Positions 16,826-25,565 of a DNA stretch of 64,000 nt are shown in pieces. The notes beneath the pieces are model-generated. The model saw only the letters and a program-made list of their open reading frames with translations. It was not told the origin of the DNA and did no database searches. Every line of letters starts with the position of its first letter. Position 1 is the first letter of the stretch. The DNA lies in the NCBI RefSeq assembly GCF_011751765.2, contig NZ_CP061169.1:1426001-1490000 (forward strand). The letters are read 5' to 3'. The position numbers and the translations under genes were made by a program. The DNA comes from Paramicrobacterium chengjingii (lineage in GTDB: Bacteria > Actinomycetota > Actinomycetes > Actinomycetales > Microbacteriaceae).

Positions 16826-17608
16826 GTGTCAGACACTCCAGATTCTCTGCCATCGAAGCCAGTGAACCGAAGAACGGATCGGTCACGTCCGTCGATCTTC
16901 TGGCTGCTCGCTTCGTTGGTGCTTCCTCTTGCGCGCGTGATGATGAAAATTACGATCGTCGACGCGCATAAGCTGCCGAAGACGGGCCCGTTTATTCTCG
17001 CGCCGAACCACTTCAGTGAGATCGACCCGATCGTTATCGGAATCGCAACGTGGAAGATCGGACGTTTTCCCCGTTTCATGGCGAAAGCATCGCTGTTTCG
17101 CATTCCGATCGTCGGCCGGCTTCTGCGAGCGTCTGGGCAGATTCCGGTTGAACGTGAGGGCTCGTTACGCGGCAAAGGGCCAATTGAGGCGGCAGGAGAT
17201 CTTGTCACAACGGGAAGCGGAGTGATCGTCTACCCCGAGGGAACATTGACGAGAGACCCCGAGATGTGGCCCATGCGCGGAAAGACGGGGGCTGCCCGGA
17301 TGGCGCTCACACATGGCCTTCCGGTGATTCCCGTTGCCCACTGGGGAACCCAGCACGTCATGGCGCGCTACGCGAAGAAGGTGAGCTTCTTTCCGCCAAA
17401 GAAGATCACTATCAAGGTCGGCGACGTCGTCGACCTTTCGGAGCTTGATGGTCACGCTCCTGATTCCGCTGCGCTTACCCGGGCAACCAGCCTGATCATG
17501 GACGCAATCACTCGAGAACTTGAAGACATTCGGCACGAAAAGGCACCAACCGAACGGTGGGACCCGACGAAGCACAACCAGAAGGAGACGGGACGCTTTG
17601 AGTCGTAA
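16826..17608 (+). CDS. plsC: 1-acyl-sn-glycerol-3-phosphate acyltransferase
   Basis: 260 residues with the acyltransferase motifs NHFSEID (His62, Asp67) and YPEGTLTRDP. It adds the second acyl chain to make phosphatidate at the membrane; FWLLASLVLPLARVMM is the hydrophobic anchor. GTG 16826 is seven bases after the murA stop, with AAGGA upstream. The frame overlaps the gpsA start by 11 bases, so the acceptor-making and acylating steps of phospholipid synthesis are coupled. Confidence 0.92.
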   Translation: MSDTPDSLPSKPVNRRTDRSRPSIFWLLASLVLPLARVMMKITIVDAHKLPKTGPFILAPNHFSEIDPIVIGIATWKIGRFPRFMAKASLFRIPIVGRLLRASGQIPVEREGSLRGKGPIEAAGDLVTTGSGVIVYPEGTLTRDPEMWPMRGKTGAARMALTHGLPVIPVAHWGTQHVMARYAKKVSFFPPKKITIKVGDVVDLSELDGHAPDSAALTRATSLIMDAITRELEDIRHEKAPTERWDPTKHNQKETGRFES

Positions 17609-18722
17609 GACGACGTCAGCGCGTGTGGCCGTAATCGGCTCGGGCAGCTGGGGCACGACCTTCGGCAAGATCCTCGCCGACGGCGGCAGCGATGTGACCA
17701 TGTGGGCACGCCGCACTGAGGTTGCCCGCGACATCGCCAAGAACCACAGAAATCAGGACTACCTGCCTGGAATCGAGCTTCCGTCACGCATGACGGCGGT
17801 GACGGGGATCGCCGATGCCGTCGCGGGAGCGCAGCACGTTTTCGTTGCTGTGCCGAGCCAGTCGCTTCGTGACAACCTCGTCGAGCTTCGACCGCACCTT
17901 CAAACGGGTACGAGCGTCGTGTCGCTCATGAAGGGAGTCGAGCGCAGCTCGGGACTGCGCATGAGCCAGGTGATCGAGCAGACCCTCGACTGGGATCCGG
18001 CACGCGTCGCCGCGGCATCCGGCCCGAACCTCGCTCTCGAGATCGCCAAAGAACAGCCGACCGCAGCTGTCGTCTCCTCACAGAGCATGGAAACGGCGCA
18101 GGCAATCGCGCTTCTCGCGCGTAATTCATACTTTCGAACCTTCGTCAACACCGACGTGATCGGTACGGAATTCGGCGGCGTACTGAAAAACCTTATTGCT
18201 GTGGCGATCGGCATTGTCGACGGCGTCGGCTACGGCGAAAACACCAAGGCATCGATTATTACGCGCGGCCTCGTCGAGATGACGGATTTTGCCGTTGCAC
18301 TGGGCGCACAACCCGAGACGCTCTCGGGGCTCGCGGGGCTCGGAGACCTGATCGCAACGTGCCAGTCTCCGCTTTCTCGCAACAACACGGCCGGACGGCT
18401 GCTCGGTCAAGGGTATAGTTTCTCCTCGGTCGTCAAGCAGATGCAACAGACCGCCGAAGGGCTCGCCTCGGTTGGGCCGATACTTGACATGGCAGAGTCA
18501 GTCGGAGTGAGCATGCCGATTGTGCAGCAGGTTAAGCAGGTGCTTGAGGGCACGCTCGACCCGAAGGGCATTGCCCCGCACCTGACTACTGATTCTGACG
18601 AGCCACAGGGGGAGAGGACTACTGATGACGCGGAAGCTGCGGGTGGCGGTGCTGTTTGGGGGGCTCTCAAGCGAGCATTCGATCAGCTGCGCAACGGCGG
18701 GGGGAGTACTGGGAGCGATTGA
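17598..18722 (+). CDS. gpsA: glycerol-3-phosphate dehydrogenase [NAD(P)+], with C-terminal extension
   Basis: 374 residues. It reduces dihydroxyacetone phosphate to sn-glycerol 3-phosphate for phospholipids. The Rossmann motif IGSGSWGTTFG is at residues 13-23; catalytic-domain motifs AAASGPNLALEIA and GLAGLGDLIATC are intact. TTG 17598 is preceded by GAAGGAG and overlaps plsC. The normal domain ends near APHLTTD. About 45 further residues (ending LRNGGGSTGSD) run 98 bases into ddl in another frame, which is unusually long. The tail may be a stop-loss extension or a real feature of the lineage. Confidence 0.94.
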   Translation: MSRKTTSARVAVIGSGSWGTTFGKILADGGSDVTMWARRTEVARDIAKNHRNQDYLPGIELPSRMTAVTGIADAVAGAQHVFVAVPSQSLRDNLVELRPHLQTGTSVVSLMKGVERSSGLRMSQVIEQTLDWDPARVAAASGPNLALEIAKEQPTAAVVSSQSMETAQAIALLARNSYFRTFVNTDVIGTEFGGVLKNLIAVAIGIVDGVGYGENTKASIITRGLVEMTDFAVALGAQPETLSGLAGLGDLIATCQSPLSRNNTAGRLLGQGYSFSSVVKQMQQTAEGLASVGPILDMAESVGVSMPIVQQVKQVLEGTLDPKGIAPHLTTDSDEPQGERTTDDAEAAGGGAVWGALKRAFDQLRNGGGSTGSD

Positions 18723-19722
18723 TCGCGACAGGTTCGACGTGATTCCGATCGGAATCACTCGAACTGGCCAGTACGTTCTCGAGGAGGATGACCCTCGAAC
18801 CTTCACGCTCGACGGCGATGTGCTCCCCGAGGTGGCCGACAATGGCACTCGAGTGCGCTGGCCAGACGATGTGACAAGCCGCGAGCTGACACTCGAGCAG
18901 GGCGGTGTGACTCGATCGCTCGGCACGATCGACGTGGTCTTCCCGATTCTGCACGGAACCTACGGGGAAGACGGCACTATTCAGGGCCTTCTTGAGCTTG
19001 CTGGCCTTCCATACGTCGGCTCCGGAGTGCTTGCGTCGGCGCTCGGAATGGACAAGCACTTCACCAAGTCGGTTCTGCAGCACGCGGGTATCTCTGTCGC
19101 CCCATGGAAGCGCCTTCGCAGGGCAGAATGGCAGAAAGACCCGGATGTGGCAGACGGCATTCTCGACGGTCTGTCGCTTCCCGTGTTCGTCAAACCGGCT
19201 CGTGCCGGATCGAGTGTTGGCGTCAGCCGCGTTTCGCAATCGCACGAGGTTGCCGAGGCGCTGCGAATCGCCTTCGACGAAGACGACTCCGTACTCGTCG
19301 AACAGGGTGTGGACGGGCGCGAGGTAGAGATCGCCGTTCTTGGCGGACGAACAGGAGACGCGCCGCGCACGTCAGACGTCGCTGGAGAGATTGTGGTCTC
19401 GGGCCGCGACTTCTACGACTTCGACGCGAAGTACCGTGGCGCGGCCGGAATCGACCTGGTATGTCCTGCGGACCTGAGTGACGCCGAGCTCGACGAGATG
19501 AAGAGCATTGCGCTTCGCGCTTTCGACGCCGTTGGAGCCGAAGGGCTCGCTCGTGTCGACTTCTTCCTGTCTGCCGACGGTTTCGTGCTCAACGAAGTGA
19601 ACACGATGCCTGGGTTTACTCCCATTTCGATGTTTCCGACGTGCTGGATCGCTTCGGGCGTCAGCTATGCCGAACTGATCACCGAACTCATCGAGATCGC
19701 CGTCGAACGCGGGGTGCGCTAA
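18625..19722 (+). CDS. ddl: D-alanine--D-alanine ligase
   Basis: 365 residues, ATP-grasp fold. It joins two D-alanines for the peptidoglycan stem. The opening VAVLFGGLSSEHSIS, the middle FVKPARAGSSVGVSRV (ATP binding) and the end NEVNTMPGFTPISMFP (metal and substrate binding) are all present. ATG 18625 is fixed by the conserved N-terminal strand; GGGGGAGAGG lies just upstream, inside gpsA. It shares the four bases CTAA at its stop with the converging DUF3515 gene. Confidence 0.96.
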   Translation: MTRKLRVAVLFGGLSSEHSISCATAGGVLGAIDRDRFDVIPIGITRTGQYVLEEDDPRTFTLDGDVLPEVADNGTRVRWPDDVTSRELTLEQGGVTRSLGTIDVVFPILHGTYGEDGTIQGLLELAGLPYVGSGVLASALGMDKHFTKSVLQHAGISVAPWKRLRRAEWQKDPDVADGILDGLSLPVFVKPARAGSSVGVSRVSQSHEVAEALRIAFDEDDSVLVEQGVDGREVEIAVLGGRTGDAPRTSDVAGEIVVSGRDFYDFDAKYRGAAGIDLVCPADLSDAELDEMKSIALRAFDAVGAEGLARVDFFLSADGFVLNEVNTMPGFTPISMFPTCWIASGVSYAELITELIEIAVERGVR

Positions 19723-20192
19723 CTCGTCACATCTTCGGCGTTGAGGCACGACTTCGTCGGGTCGATCACGCTGACGGCGGCTGAGAGATCGAGCAGCGCA
19801 GAGCCCGACGCTTCTCTATTGTCGATGACGACTTCGACGGCGGGAGTGCGCCCATAGGTCGTGAAGCGAAAGATGGGTGATTCGCTGTCATCGCGCACCC
19901 AATCAACGCCGTTGACCGTGAAGCATGGCATCGTCGTCGGTCCGATCGGCTCGACCCCGCAGTGCAGGAGGATTGCCGCGGGATCGCCCCACGCACCTGT
20001 CGCCTGGGCCGTTGTCTCACGTTTGTCGAGATCGCTGATCGTATTGGGAAGCCGCACAGTGACGGCAGCGCAGGACGGATCATTCGAATCGGGCGCCGGG
20101 CTCATGGCGACGGCCCCGGAGCACGCCGTGAGCGAGAGCGCCGCGGCGCACAGGAGAGCCACCGCAGAAACGGCACGGGCAAGGGAATGCAT
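19719..20192 (-). CDS. DUF3515 family lipoprotein
   Basis: 157 residues, a small exported protein of actinobacterial family DUF3515. The signal peptide ends in a lipobox SLTAC. The mature part has four conserved-looking cysteines (PSCAAV, LHCGVEP, PCFTV, SCLNA) and a central WVRDD. The function is unknown. The start at ATG 20192 puts the signal peptide at the N-terminus, and TAGCCT on the minus strand ends seven bases before it. It is divergent from thiL across only 24 bases. Confidence 0.8.
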   Translation of the reverse strand: MHSLARAVSAVALLCAAALSLTACSGAVAMSPAPDSNDPSCAAVTVRLPNTISDLDKRETTAQATGAWGDPAAILLHCGVEPIGPTTMPCFTVNGVDWVRDDSESPIFRFTTYGRTPAVEVVIDNREASGSALLDLSAAVSVIDPTKSCLNAEDVTS

Positions 20193-20199
20193 CGAGTTC

Positions 20200-20209
20200 A
20201 GGCTACCGT
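20200..20209. promoter_or_regulatory. bidirectional -10 shared by thiL and the DUF3515 gene
   Basis: Within AGGCTACCGT the plus strand reads TACCGT (20204-20209), ending seven bases before thiL ATG 20217. The minus strand reads TAGCCT (20205-20200), ending seven bases before ATG 20192. The two hexamers share the central TA. Both mRNAs would be leaderless. Confidence 0.5.
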
Positions 20210-20216
20210 TGATGGC

Positions 20217-21218
20217 ATGGGGTTCACTGACAATCACGACGGGTCAAGCGTCGCCGATGCGACGGAGGGCGCTGTGCTGGCACGCATCTTCCCCCGACTT
20301 CCCGCTTCCGACGCCGCGATTGTCGGGCCGGGAGATGACAGCGCGGTGATGTCGGCACCCGACACCCGGTACGTGGTGACAACAGACATGATGGTGCACG
20401 GTCCGGACTTTCGCTGGGCGTGGTCGACACCGTGGCAGCTCGGCTGGAAGGCTGCGGCGACGAATCTCTCAGACGTTGCAGCGATGGGCGCCCGTCCGAC
20501 CGGCCTCGTCGTTGCCCTGGCCGTTCCTGAGTCAACACCGGTCACTGTGCTCGAAGAGTTTTCTGACGGGCTCCGAGAGGCCTGTGTGTCGCTTGCTCCC
20601 GGGTGCGGAGTGGTTGGAGGGGACCTCTCCGTTTCAGCAACATTCACAATTGCCATCACGGCCTTCGGCGATCTCGAGGAGCGTCAGCCCGTGCTGCGTT
20701 CAGGCGCGAGGCCGGGCGACGTCGTTGCGGTCTCCGGACGTCTCGGAATGGCATCCCTCGGTCTCGATCTACTGTTCTCGCGTGGAGTCGACGCCAACGG
20801 CGTGCCCGATGCGTCGCGAGCGCGTAGCGTCGGTGAGCAGCATCCGGAGCTTGTCGGCGCCCAGCTGACACCGCAGCCGCCGATTGGCGACGGGCCTCTT
20901 GCCGCCGTCGCCGGAGCCACCGCGATGATGGACATCTCAGATGGGCTTGCTCTTGACGCCTCGCGAATGGCGCGGGCCAGCCACGTGACTCTCGCCTTCG
21001 AGTCGTTGCTTCTGGGGGACGACGTCGACGCTGCTCTGCGCGGGAGCGAAGACCATGGACTGCTCGCGTGCTTTCCCGCCGGTGTCGAACTGCCGGGCGG
21101 TTTTGAGCGAATCGGAATGGTGAGCGAGCGTGGCACCGACGATGTTACCTGCGATGGTGATGCTCTGATCGTGAAGGGATGGGACCCTTACACCGAGTGG
21201 GACGGCGCGGCCGGTTGA
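20217..21218 (+). CDS. thiL: thiamine-phosphate kinase
   Basis: 333 residues, PurM/AIR-synthase fold. It phosphorylates thiamine monophosphate to the active cofactor thiamine diphosphate. PGDDSAV near the N-terminus and AMMDISDGLALD in the C-terminal half are the Mg-ATP-binding signatures. ATG 20217 agrees with the leaderless promoter seven bases upstream; longer in-frame starts would overlap the divergent lipoprotein gene. Its 3' end overlaps the converging rsmD by 31 bases. Confidence 0.93.
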   Translation: MGFTDNHDGSSVADATEGAVLARIFPRLPASDAAIVGPGDDSAVMSAPDTRYVVTTDMMVHGPDFRWAWSTPWQLGWKAAATNLSDVAAMGARPTGLVVALAVPESTPVTVLEEFSDGLREACVSLAPGCGVVGGDLSVSATFTIAITAFGDLEERQPVLRSGARPGDVVAVSGRLGMASLGLDLLFSRGVDANGVPDASRARSVGEQHPELVGAQLTPQPPIGDGPLAAVAGATAMMDISDGLALDASRMARASHVTLAFESLLLGDDVDAALRGSEDHGLLACFPAGVELPGGFERIGMVSERGTDDVTCDGDALIVKGWDPYTEWDGAAG

Positions 21219-21787
21219 TCGGCGTCGCGCTCTGCCCACCACACGACCGTCTCACCGTACCGACGAGACCGCACACACGCGATGCCGCGCGGCCACTGAG
21301 GTTGTGGAGACCGTGAGCTGCGCTCAACGACGATCGTCGCATCGTCATCGAGGTGCGCTACGAGCGAGGCAAGGTTCGAGGCGAGATGCTCTTCGGACAG
21401 GTCGTAGGGAGGGTCGAGAAAGACGAGTGTGTACCGGATGCTGTCTGCCGACCGTTCGAGCCAGGTTTGGACCGCGGCGACAACGGTGTCGACGTGCAGT
21501 GAACGCTCCGCTGCGCGCGTGACCGTCGAGGCATTAGCGCGGCAGATCGCTCCCGCGCGCGGCGAACTGTCGACGAGCGTGACAGAGGCAGCACCGCGGC
21601 TCGCCGCTTCAAGGCCTTGCGCTCCCGAGCCCGCGTAGAGGTCGGCAACGCGGGCGCCGCGCAGAGCATCCCGGGACTCGAGAGCGGAGAAGATCGCCTC
21701 TCGCACGCGATCGCTTGTGGGGCGCGTCCCCTGGGGAGGCACCTTGAGAGCGAGCGAGCCGGCGTCTCCGCCAATGATTCTGGTCAT
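21188..21787 (-). CDS. rsmD: 16S rRNA (guanine(966)-N(2))-methyltransferase
   Basis: 199 residues, SAM-dependent Rossmann methyltransferase. SGTRPTSDR-like GTRPTSDRVREAIFSAL, the SAM loop DLYAGSGAQGLEA and the catalytic LDPPYDL identify RsmD, which methylates G966 of 16S rRNA during 30S assembly. MTRIIGG at ATG 21787 matches the usual family start; an ATG two codons upstream (21793) is possible. The minus-strand hexamer TATTGT ends eight bases before 21787. It is divergent from recG across 48 bases. Confidence 0.92.
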   Translation of the reverse strand: MTRIIGGDAGSLALKVPPQGTRPTSDRVREAIFSALESRDALRGARVADLYAGSGAQGLEAASRGAASVTLVDSSPRAGAICRANASTVTRAAERSLHVDTVVAAVQTWLERSADSIRYTLVFLDPPYDLSEEHLASNLASLVAHLDDDATIVVERSSRSPQPQWPRGIACVRSRRYGETVVWWAERDADQPAAPSHSV

Positions 21788-21835
21788 TGTCATCGACAAT
21801 ATCGTGTGTCGGCCGCTCCGCGTAGAATCGAACAC

Positions 21836-24010
21836 ATGAACGGGTCGGGGTTGCACGAAAGACTCTCTGGTCCGCTTGGAGGGCGCACGGCAGCAGCGTT
21901 CGATCGGGCGTTCGGGTACAAGACAGTCGGCGACCTCCTCTCCCATTACCCTCGCCGTTATGCCCACCACGGAGAACTCACCCAACTCGGCACTCTGCCG
22001 GTGGGTGAGAATGTTGCTCTCGTGGCCGATGTCGTTCGGGCTTCGTCGAGAAAGATGAACAAGCGCAAGGGCACCATCTTCGAGGCGGTCATTTCTGACG
22101 GCCGAGGAATTCTGACGCTGACGTTCTTCAATCAGAACTGGCGCAAAGAAGAGCTCGTGCCCGGAGCCCGCGGGGTATTCTCCGGAAAGATCTCGTCCTA
22201 CCGCGGCGCCATGCAGCTGACACACCCCGATTACAAGCTGTTCGACAGGGCGGAGATGTCTGAAAGCGACGCTCAGGCGTGGGCGGAAAAGCCGATCCCC
22301 ATCTATCCCGCGACCAGCACTCTCCAGACGTGGTCGATCGAGAAATCGGTGAAGATCGCGCTCGAGCACATCGGACTCGGCGTCGTTGACCCAGTGCCGG
22401 CGGCGGTTCGCGATGCCGAAAGACTGCTTGATTACGGAACGGCGCTCGAGCGCATCCATCGACCGCGCACAGATAATGACTGGAAGCGAGCACGGCGCAG
22501 CCTGCGTTTTCACGAGGCATTCGTGCTGCAGGCGGCTCTTGTCGAAAGCAGGGCGCTCGCGAGGGAGCAGATGGCCATGCCTCGCACTGCGAAGCTCGGT
22601 GGCCCGCTTGAACGCTTTGACGCTCAGTTGCCCTTCACTCTGACGGGGGACCAGAGCGTTGTCGGAGCTGCGATCACGGAGGATCTGGCTCAGCACAACC
22701 CTATGAACCGACTGGTCCAGGGCGAAGTCGGCTCGGGCAAGACTCTTGTTGCACTGCGTGCCATGCTTGCGGTAGCTCAAGACGGCGGTCAGACGGCATT
22801 GCTCGCCCCGACGGAGGTTCTCGCGGCACAGCATCTTCGGTCGATCGTCGCGTCGCTGGGGCCGGATCTGGCCGCAGACATGTCGCCGGTTCTCCTGACC
22901 GGGCGCATGCCGACGGCCGATCGCAAACGGGCGCTCCTGAGAATCATCGGCGGACAGTCAAAGATCGTCGTCGGAACCCACGCGCTGCTCAGCGACATTG
23001 TCGAGTTCTACGATCTCGGGCTCATTGTGATCGACGAGCAGCATCGCTTCGGCGTCGACCAACGCGACACGCTCCGGCGCAAGAGCGCGGCGCACCCCCA
23101 CACTCTCGTGCTGACGGCCACACCCATACCGCGTACGGTCGCGATGACCGTCTTCGGCGACCTCGACGTCAGCACCATCACAGAGCTTCCTGTGGGGCGC
23201 AAGGGCATCGAGACGTTCGTTGTTCCGCTCGCCGTCAAACCCAACTGGATGCCGCGGGTATGGACGCGCATGCGCGAAGAGATCGACCTCGGGCGCCAGG
23301 CTTTCGTGGTGTGCCCGGCGATCGACCCCGACCGAGGGGGAGAACCCGAGACTGACGTCGAAGGCGAGAGCGATACCGACGGCGATGCCAAGCGCCCGCC
23401 CGCAACAGTGCTCGAGACAGCTGCCGTGCTTCGCGCGGAACCGTCGCTTCAGGGCCTGACGATTGAGATCATTCACGGTCGGCTCTCGCCCGACGAGAAA
23501 GACGACGTGATGACTCGGTTCGCCTCGGGAAGCATCGATGTGCTCGTGACGACCACGGTGATTGAGGTCGGCGTCGATGTGCCGAATGCGTCAACGATGA
23601 TTGTGCTGGATGCCGACCGATTTGGCGTGTCGCAGCTGCACCAGCTCCGCGGGAGAGTAGGCCGAGGTTCAGTGCCTGGGCTGTGCCTTCTCGTCACACA
23701 CGCTTTCCCAGAATCGACATCGCTGGAGCGTGTCGAGGCTGTTGCCGCGACGAACGATGGCTTCGAGTTGGCGCAGCGCGACCTCGAATTACGTCGTGAA
23801 GGGGATGTTCTGGGCGGTGCGCAGTCGGGAGGTCGCTCGTCGCTTCGGCTCCTGAGAGTAGCAACGGACGGTGACGTCATCGTGCGGGCACGAGGGGCTG
23901 CCGAGGCTCTGCGCGCTGACGACCCTGGTTTCGCCCAGCATCCGGAGCTTCGTGAGGCAATCGATCGACGGCTCGACGAGGGCGAGCGCGAGGCGATGTC
24001 GAAGTCGTGA
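21836..24010 (+). CDS. recG: ATP-dependent DNA helicase RecG
   Basis: 724 residues. The wedge/OB domain is N-terminal (motif GDLLSHYPRRY), followed by superfamily 2 helicase motifs: GEVGSGKT, IDEQHRFGVDQR, LTATPIPRT, and QLRGRVGRG near the end. It remodels stalled forks and branched DNA. An acidic, probably disordered insertion sits inside the helicase core at about residues 500-521 (EPETDVEGESDTDGDAK). TAGAAT (21823-21828) ends seven bases before ATG 21836, so the mRNA is probably leaderless; the longer frame from 21617 crosses rsmD and is rejected. Confidence 0.95.
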   Translation: MNGSGLHERLSGPLGGRTAAAFDRAFGYKTVGDLLSHYPRRYAHHGELTQLGTLPVGENVALVADVVRASSRKMNKRKGTIFEAVISDGRGILTLTFFNQNWRKEELVPGARGVFSGKISSYRGAMQLTHPDYKLFDRAEMSESDAQAWAEKPIPIYPATSTLQTWSIEKSVKIALEHIGLGVVDPVPAAVRDAERLLDYGTALERIHRPRTDNDWKRARRSLRFHEAFVLQAALVESRALAREQMAMPRTAKLGGPLERFDAQLPFTLTGDQSVVGAAITEDLAQHNPMNRLVQGEVGSGKTLVALRAMLAVAQDGGQTALLAPTEVLAAQHLRSIVASLGPDLAADMSPVLLTGRMPTADRKRALLRIIGGQSKIVVGTHALLSDIVEFYDLGLIVIDEQHRFGVDQRDTLRRKSAAHPHTLVLTATPIPRTVAMTVFGDLDVSTITELPVGRKGIETFVVPLAVKPNWMPRVWTRMREEIDLGRQAFVVCPAIDPDRGGEPETDVEGESDTDGDAKRPPATVLETAAVLRAEPSLQGLTIEIIHGRLSPDEKDDVMTRFASGSIDVLVTTTVIEVGVDVPNASTMIVLDADRFGVSQLHQLRGRVGRGSVPGLCLLVTHAFPESTSLERVEAVAATNDGFELAQRDLELRREGDVLGGAQSGGRSSLRLLRVATDGDVIVRARGAAEALRADDPGFAQHPELREAIDRRLDEGEREAMSKS

Positions 24011-24055
24011 TAGCCCCCGTCGCACAGAAGGGGGACCGCCGGGTAGGCTTGACGC

Positions 24056-24538
24056 ATGAGCAGGATCGCCGTCGTTCCCGGATCTTTTGACCCCGTCACT
24101 CTCGGTCACCTCGATGTGATCGAGAGAGCAGCTCCGCTGTACGACGAATTGCATGTCGTGGTGGTGCACAATCCGGGCAAGGCAGCGCTTCTGCCGATCG
24201 CGCAACGTGTGGCGCTTCTCGAGGAGGCGATCTCGGAGGCCGGACTTTCCGGCAATATCGTCGTATCGTCATGGAGTGTCGGACTGCTCGTCGACTACTG
24301 CACTGACGTCGGAGCCTCAGTGCTCATCAAGGGGATCCGTTCGCAGATTGATGTGGCCTACGAGACTCCCATGGCGATCGTCAACCGAGACCTCGCGGCC
24401 GTCGAGACCATGTTCATGCTTCCGAACCCCGCGCATGCGCACGTCTCCAGTTCGCTTGTTCGCCAAGTCGCAGCCCTCGGTGGTGACGTCACGCCTTATG
24501 TACCGAACGCCGTCGCATCGTTTCTGAGGACCACATGA
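24056..24538 (+). CDS. coaD: pantetheine-phosphate adenylyltransferase
   Basis: 160 residues, nucleotidyltransferase fold. It adenylates 4'-phosphopantetheine in coenzyme A synthesis. [13 protein letters not shown] at residues 8-20 holds the TxxH-like ATP site, and [11 protein letters not shown] near the end holds the ISSTxxR-type motif. TAGGCT (24044-24049) ends six bases before ATG 24056, suggesting a leaderless start. The stop overlaps the moxR ATG by four bases. Confidence 0.96.
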   Translation: MSRIAVVPGSFDPVTLGHLDVIERAAPLYDELHVVVVHNPGKAALLPIAQRVALLEEAISEAGLSGNIVVSSWSVGLLVDYCTDVGASVLIKGIRSQIDVAYETPMAIVNRDLAAVETMFMLPNPAHAHVSSSLVRQVAALGGDVTPYVPNAVASFLRTT

Positions 24539-25557
24539 GCGAGTCGGCGGCAGCGGAGCGCGACCGCACCGCGCCATCGCCGATGACCGACATGACTCTG
24601 TCTGTCACCGAGGTGCGCTCATTGTCGGCGCAGATCGTCAGCGCTATCGAGAACGTCATCGACGGAAAGCACGAGGCTGTTCGCACGGCACTGACTGTGC
24701 TGCTCGCCGAGGGTCATCTGCTCATCGAAGATGTTCCCGGTGTGGGAAAGACGATGCTTGCTCGTGCGCTTGCTGCGACTGTCGGGGGAGTCGTCAGTCG
24801 CATTCAGTTCACGCCCGACCTTCTGCCCAGTGATGTCACGGGCGTCGCTGTTTTTGATCAGCGAGAAGGCCGCTTCGAGTTCAAACCCGGCCCCGTGTTC
24901 GCACATATCGTCATCGGCGACGAGATCAATAGGGCGTCGCCGAAGACGCAGTCCGCGCTGCTGGAATGCATGGCAGAACGCCAAGTAACGGCTGATGGAA
25001 CAACATATGAATTGAGTCGCCCGTTCACGGTGTTTGCCACCCAAAACCCGATTGAAATGGAAGGCACCTATCCTCTGCCCGAGGCGCAGCGAGACAGGTT
25101 TACCGCTCGGTTGTCCATGGGGTACCCCGATACGGATGCTGAGATCGCAATGCTCACCAGCCGAGACCGAGGTGACCCGCTGAGCGAGGTTGAGCCCGTT
25201 GTGACGCTCCGTGAGCTCGTGGCGATGATCGAAGCCGTTCATCGTGTCTTCGCCTCTCCGGCGGTGAAGGCCTACGCCGTGGCACTCACCACGGCAACCC
25301 GCGAGCATCCTCAGCTGAGACTCGGTGCAAGCCCGCGGGCAACGCTTCAGCTTCTGAATGCCGCTCGGGCCCGAGCCGCGGTCGACGGGCACGAGTTCGT
25401 GCTTCCCGACCATGTGGCGGCGCTCGCCGAATCAGTTCTCGCCCACAGGCTGGTCCCGGTGCCACGGGTGGGGGAGCGCACCAGAGACACGGGATCGGCG
25501 CTTGCCGATATCGTTGCGGAGATCGTCGACTCCACTCCTGTTCCGGACATACGTTAG
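24535..25557 (+). CDS. MoxR family AAA+ ATPase
   Basis: 340 residues. Walker A VPGVGKT (about residues 70-76), Walker [20 protein letters not shown], and the MoxR hallmark [17 protein letters not shown] are present. MoxR ATPases act as chaperones for metal or complex insertion, often into DUF58/VWA partners. Here the next two genes encode DUF58 and a transglutaminase-like membrane protein, the widespread moxR-DUF58-tgpA cassette. Its start overlaps coaD (ATGA). Confidence 0.93.
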   Translation: MSESAAAERDRTAPSPMTDMTLSVTEVRSLSAQIVSAIENVIDGKHEAVRTALTVLLAEGHLLIEDVPGVGKTMLARALAATVGGVVSRIQFTPDLLPSDVTGVAVFDQREGRFEFKPGPVFAHIVIGDEINRASPKTQSALLECMAERQVTADGTTYELSRPFTVFATQNPIEMEGTYPLPEAQRDRFTARLSMGYPDTDAEIAMLTSRDRGDPLSEVEPVVTLRELVAMIEAVHRVFASPAVKAYAVALTTATREHPQLRLGASPRATLQLLNAARARAAVDGHEFVLPDHVAALAESVLAHRLVPVPRVGERTRDTGSALADIVAEIVDSTPVPDIR

Positions 25558-25565
25558 GACGCGTC

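Noticed and set aside
21829..21842. TCGAACACATGAAC as a possible SOS (LexA) box before recG.
   Set aside because: The right half is GAAC, not GTTC, so it lacks the palindrome of an actinobacterial SOS box.
21794..22835. N-terminal extension of rsmD on the minus strand back to 22834.
   Set aside because: The extension runs antisense through recG and lies upstream of the conserved RsmD start MTRIIGG.
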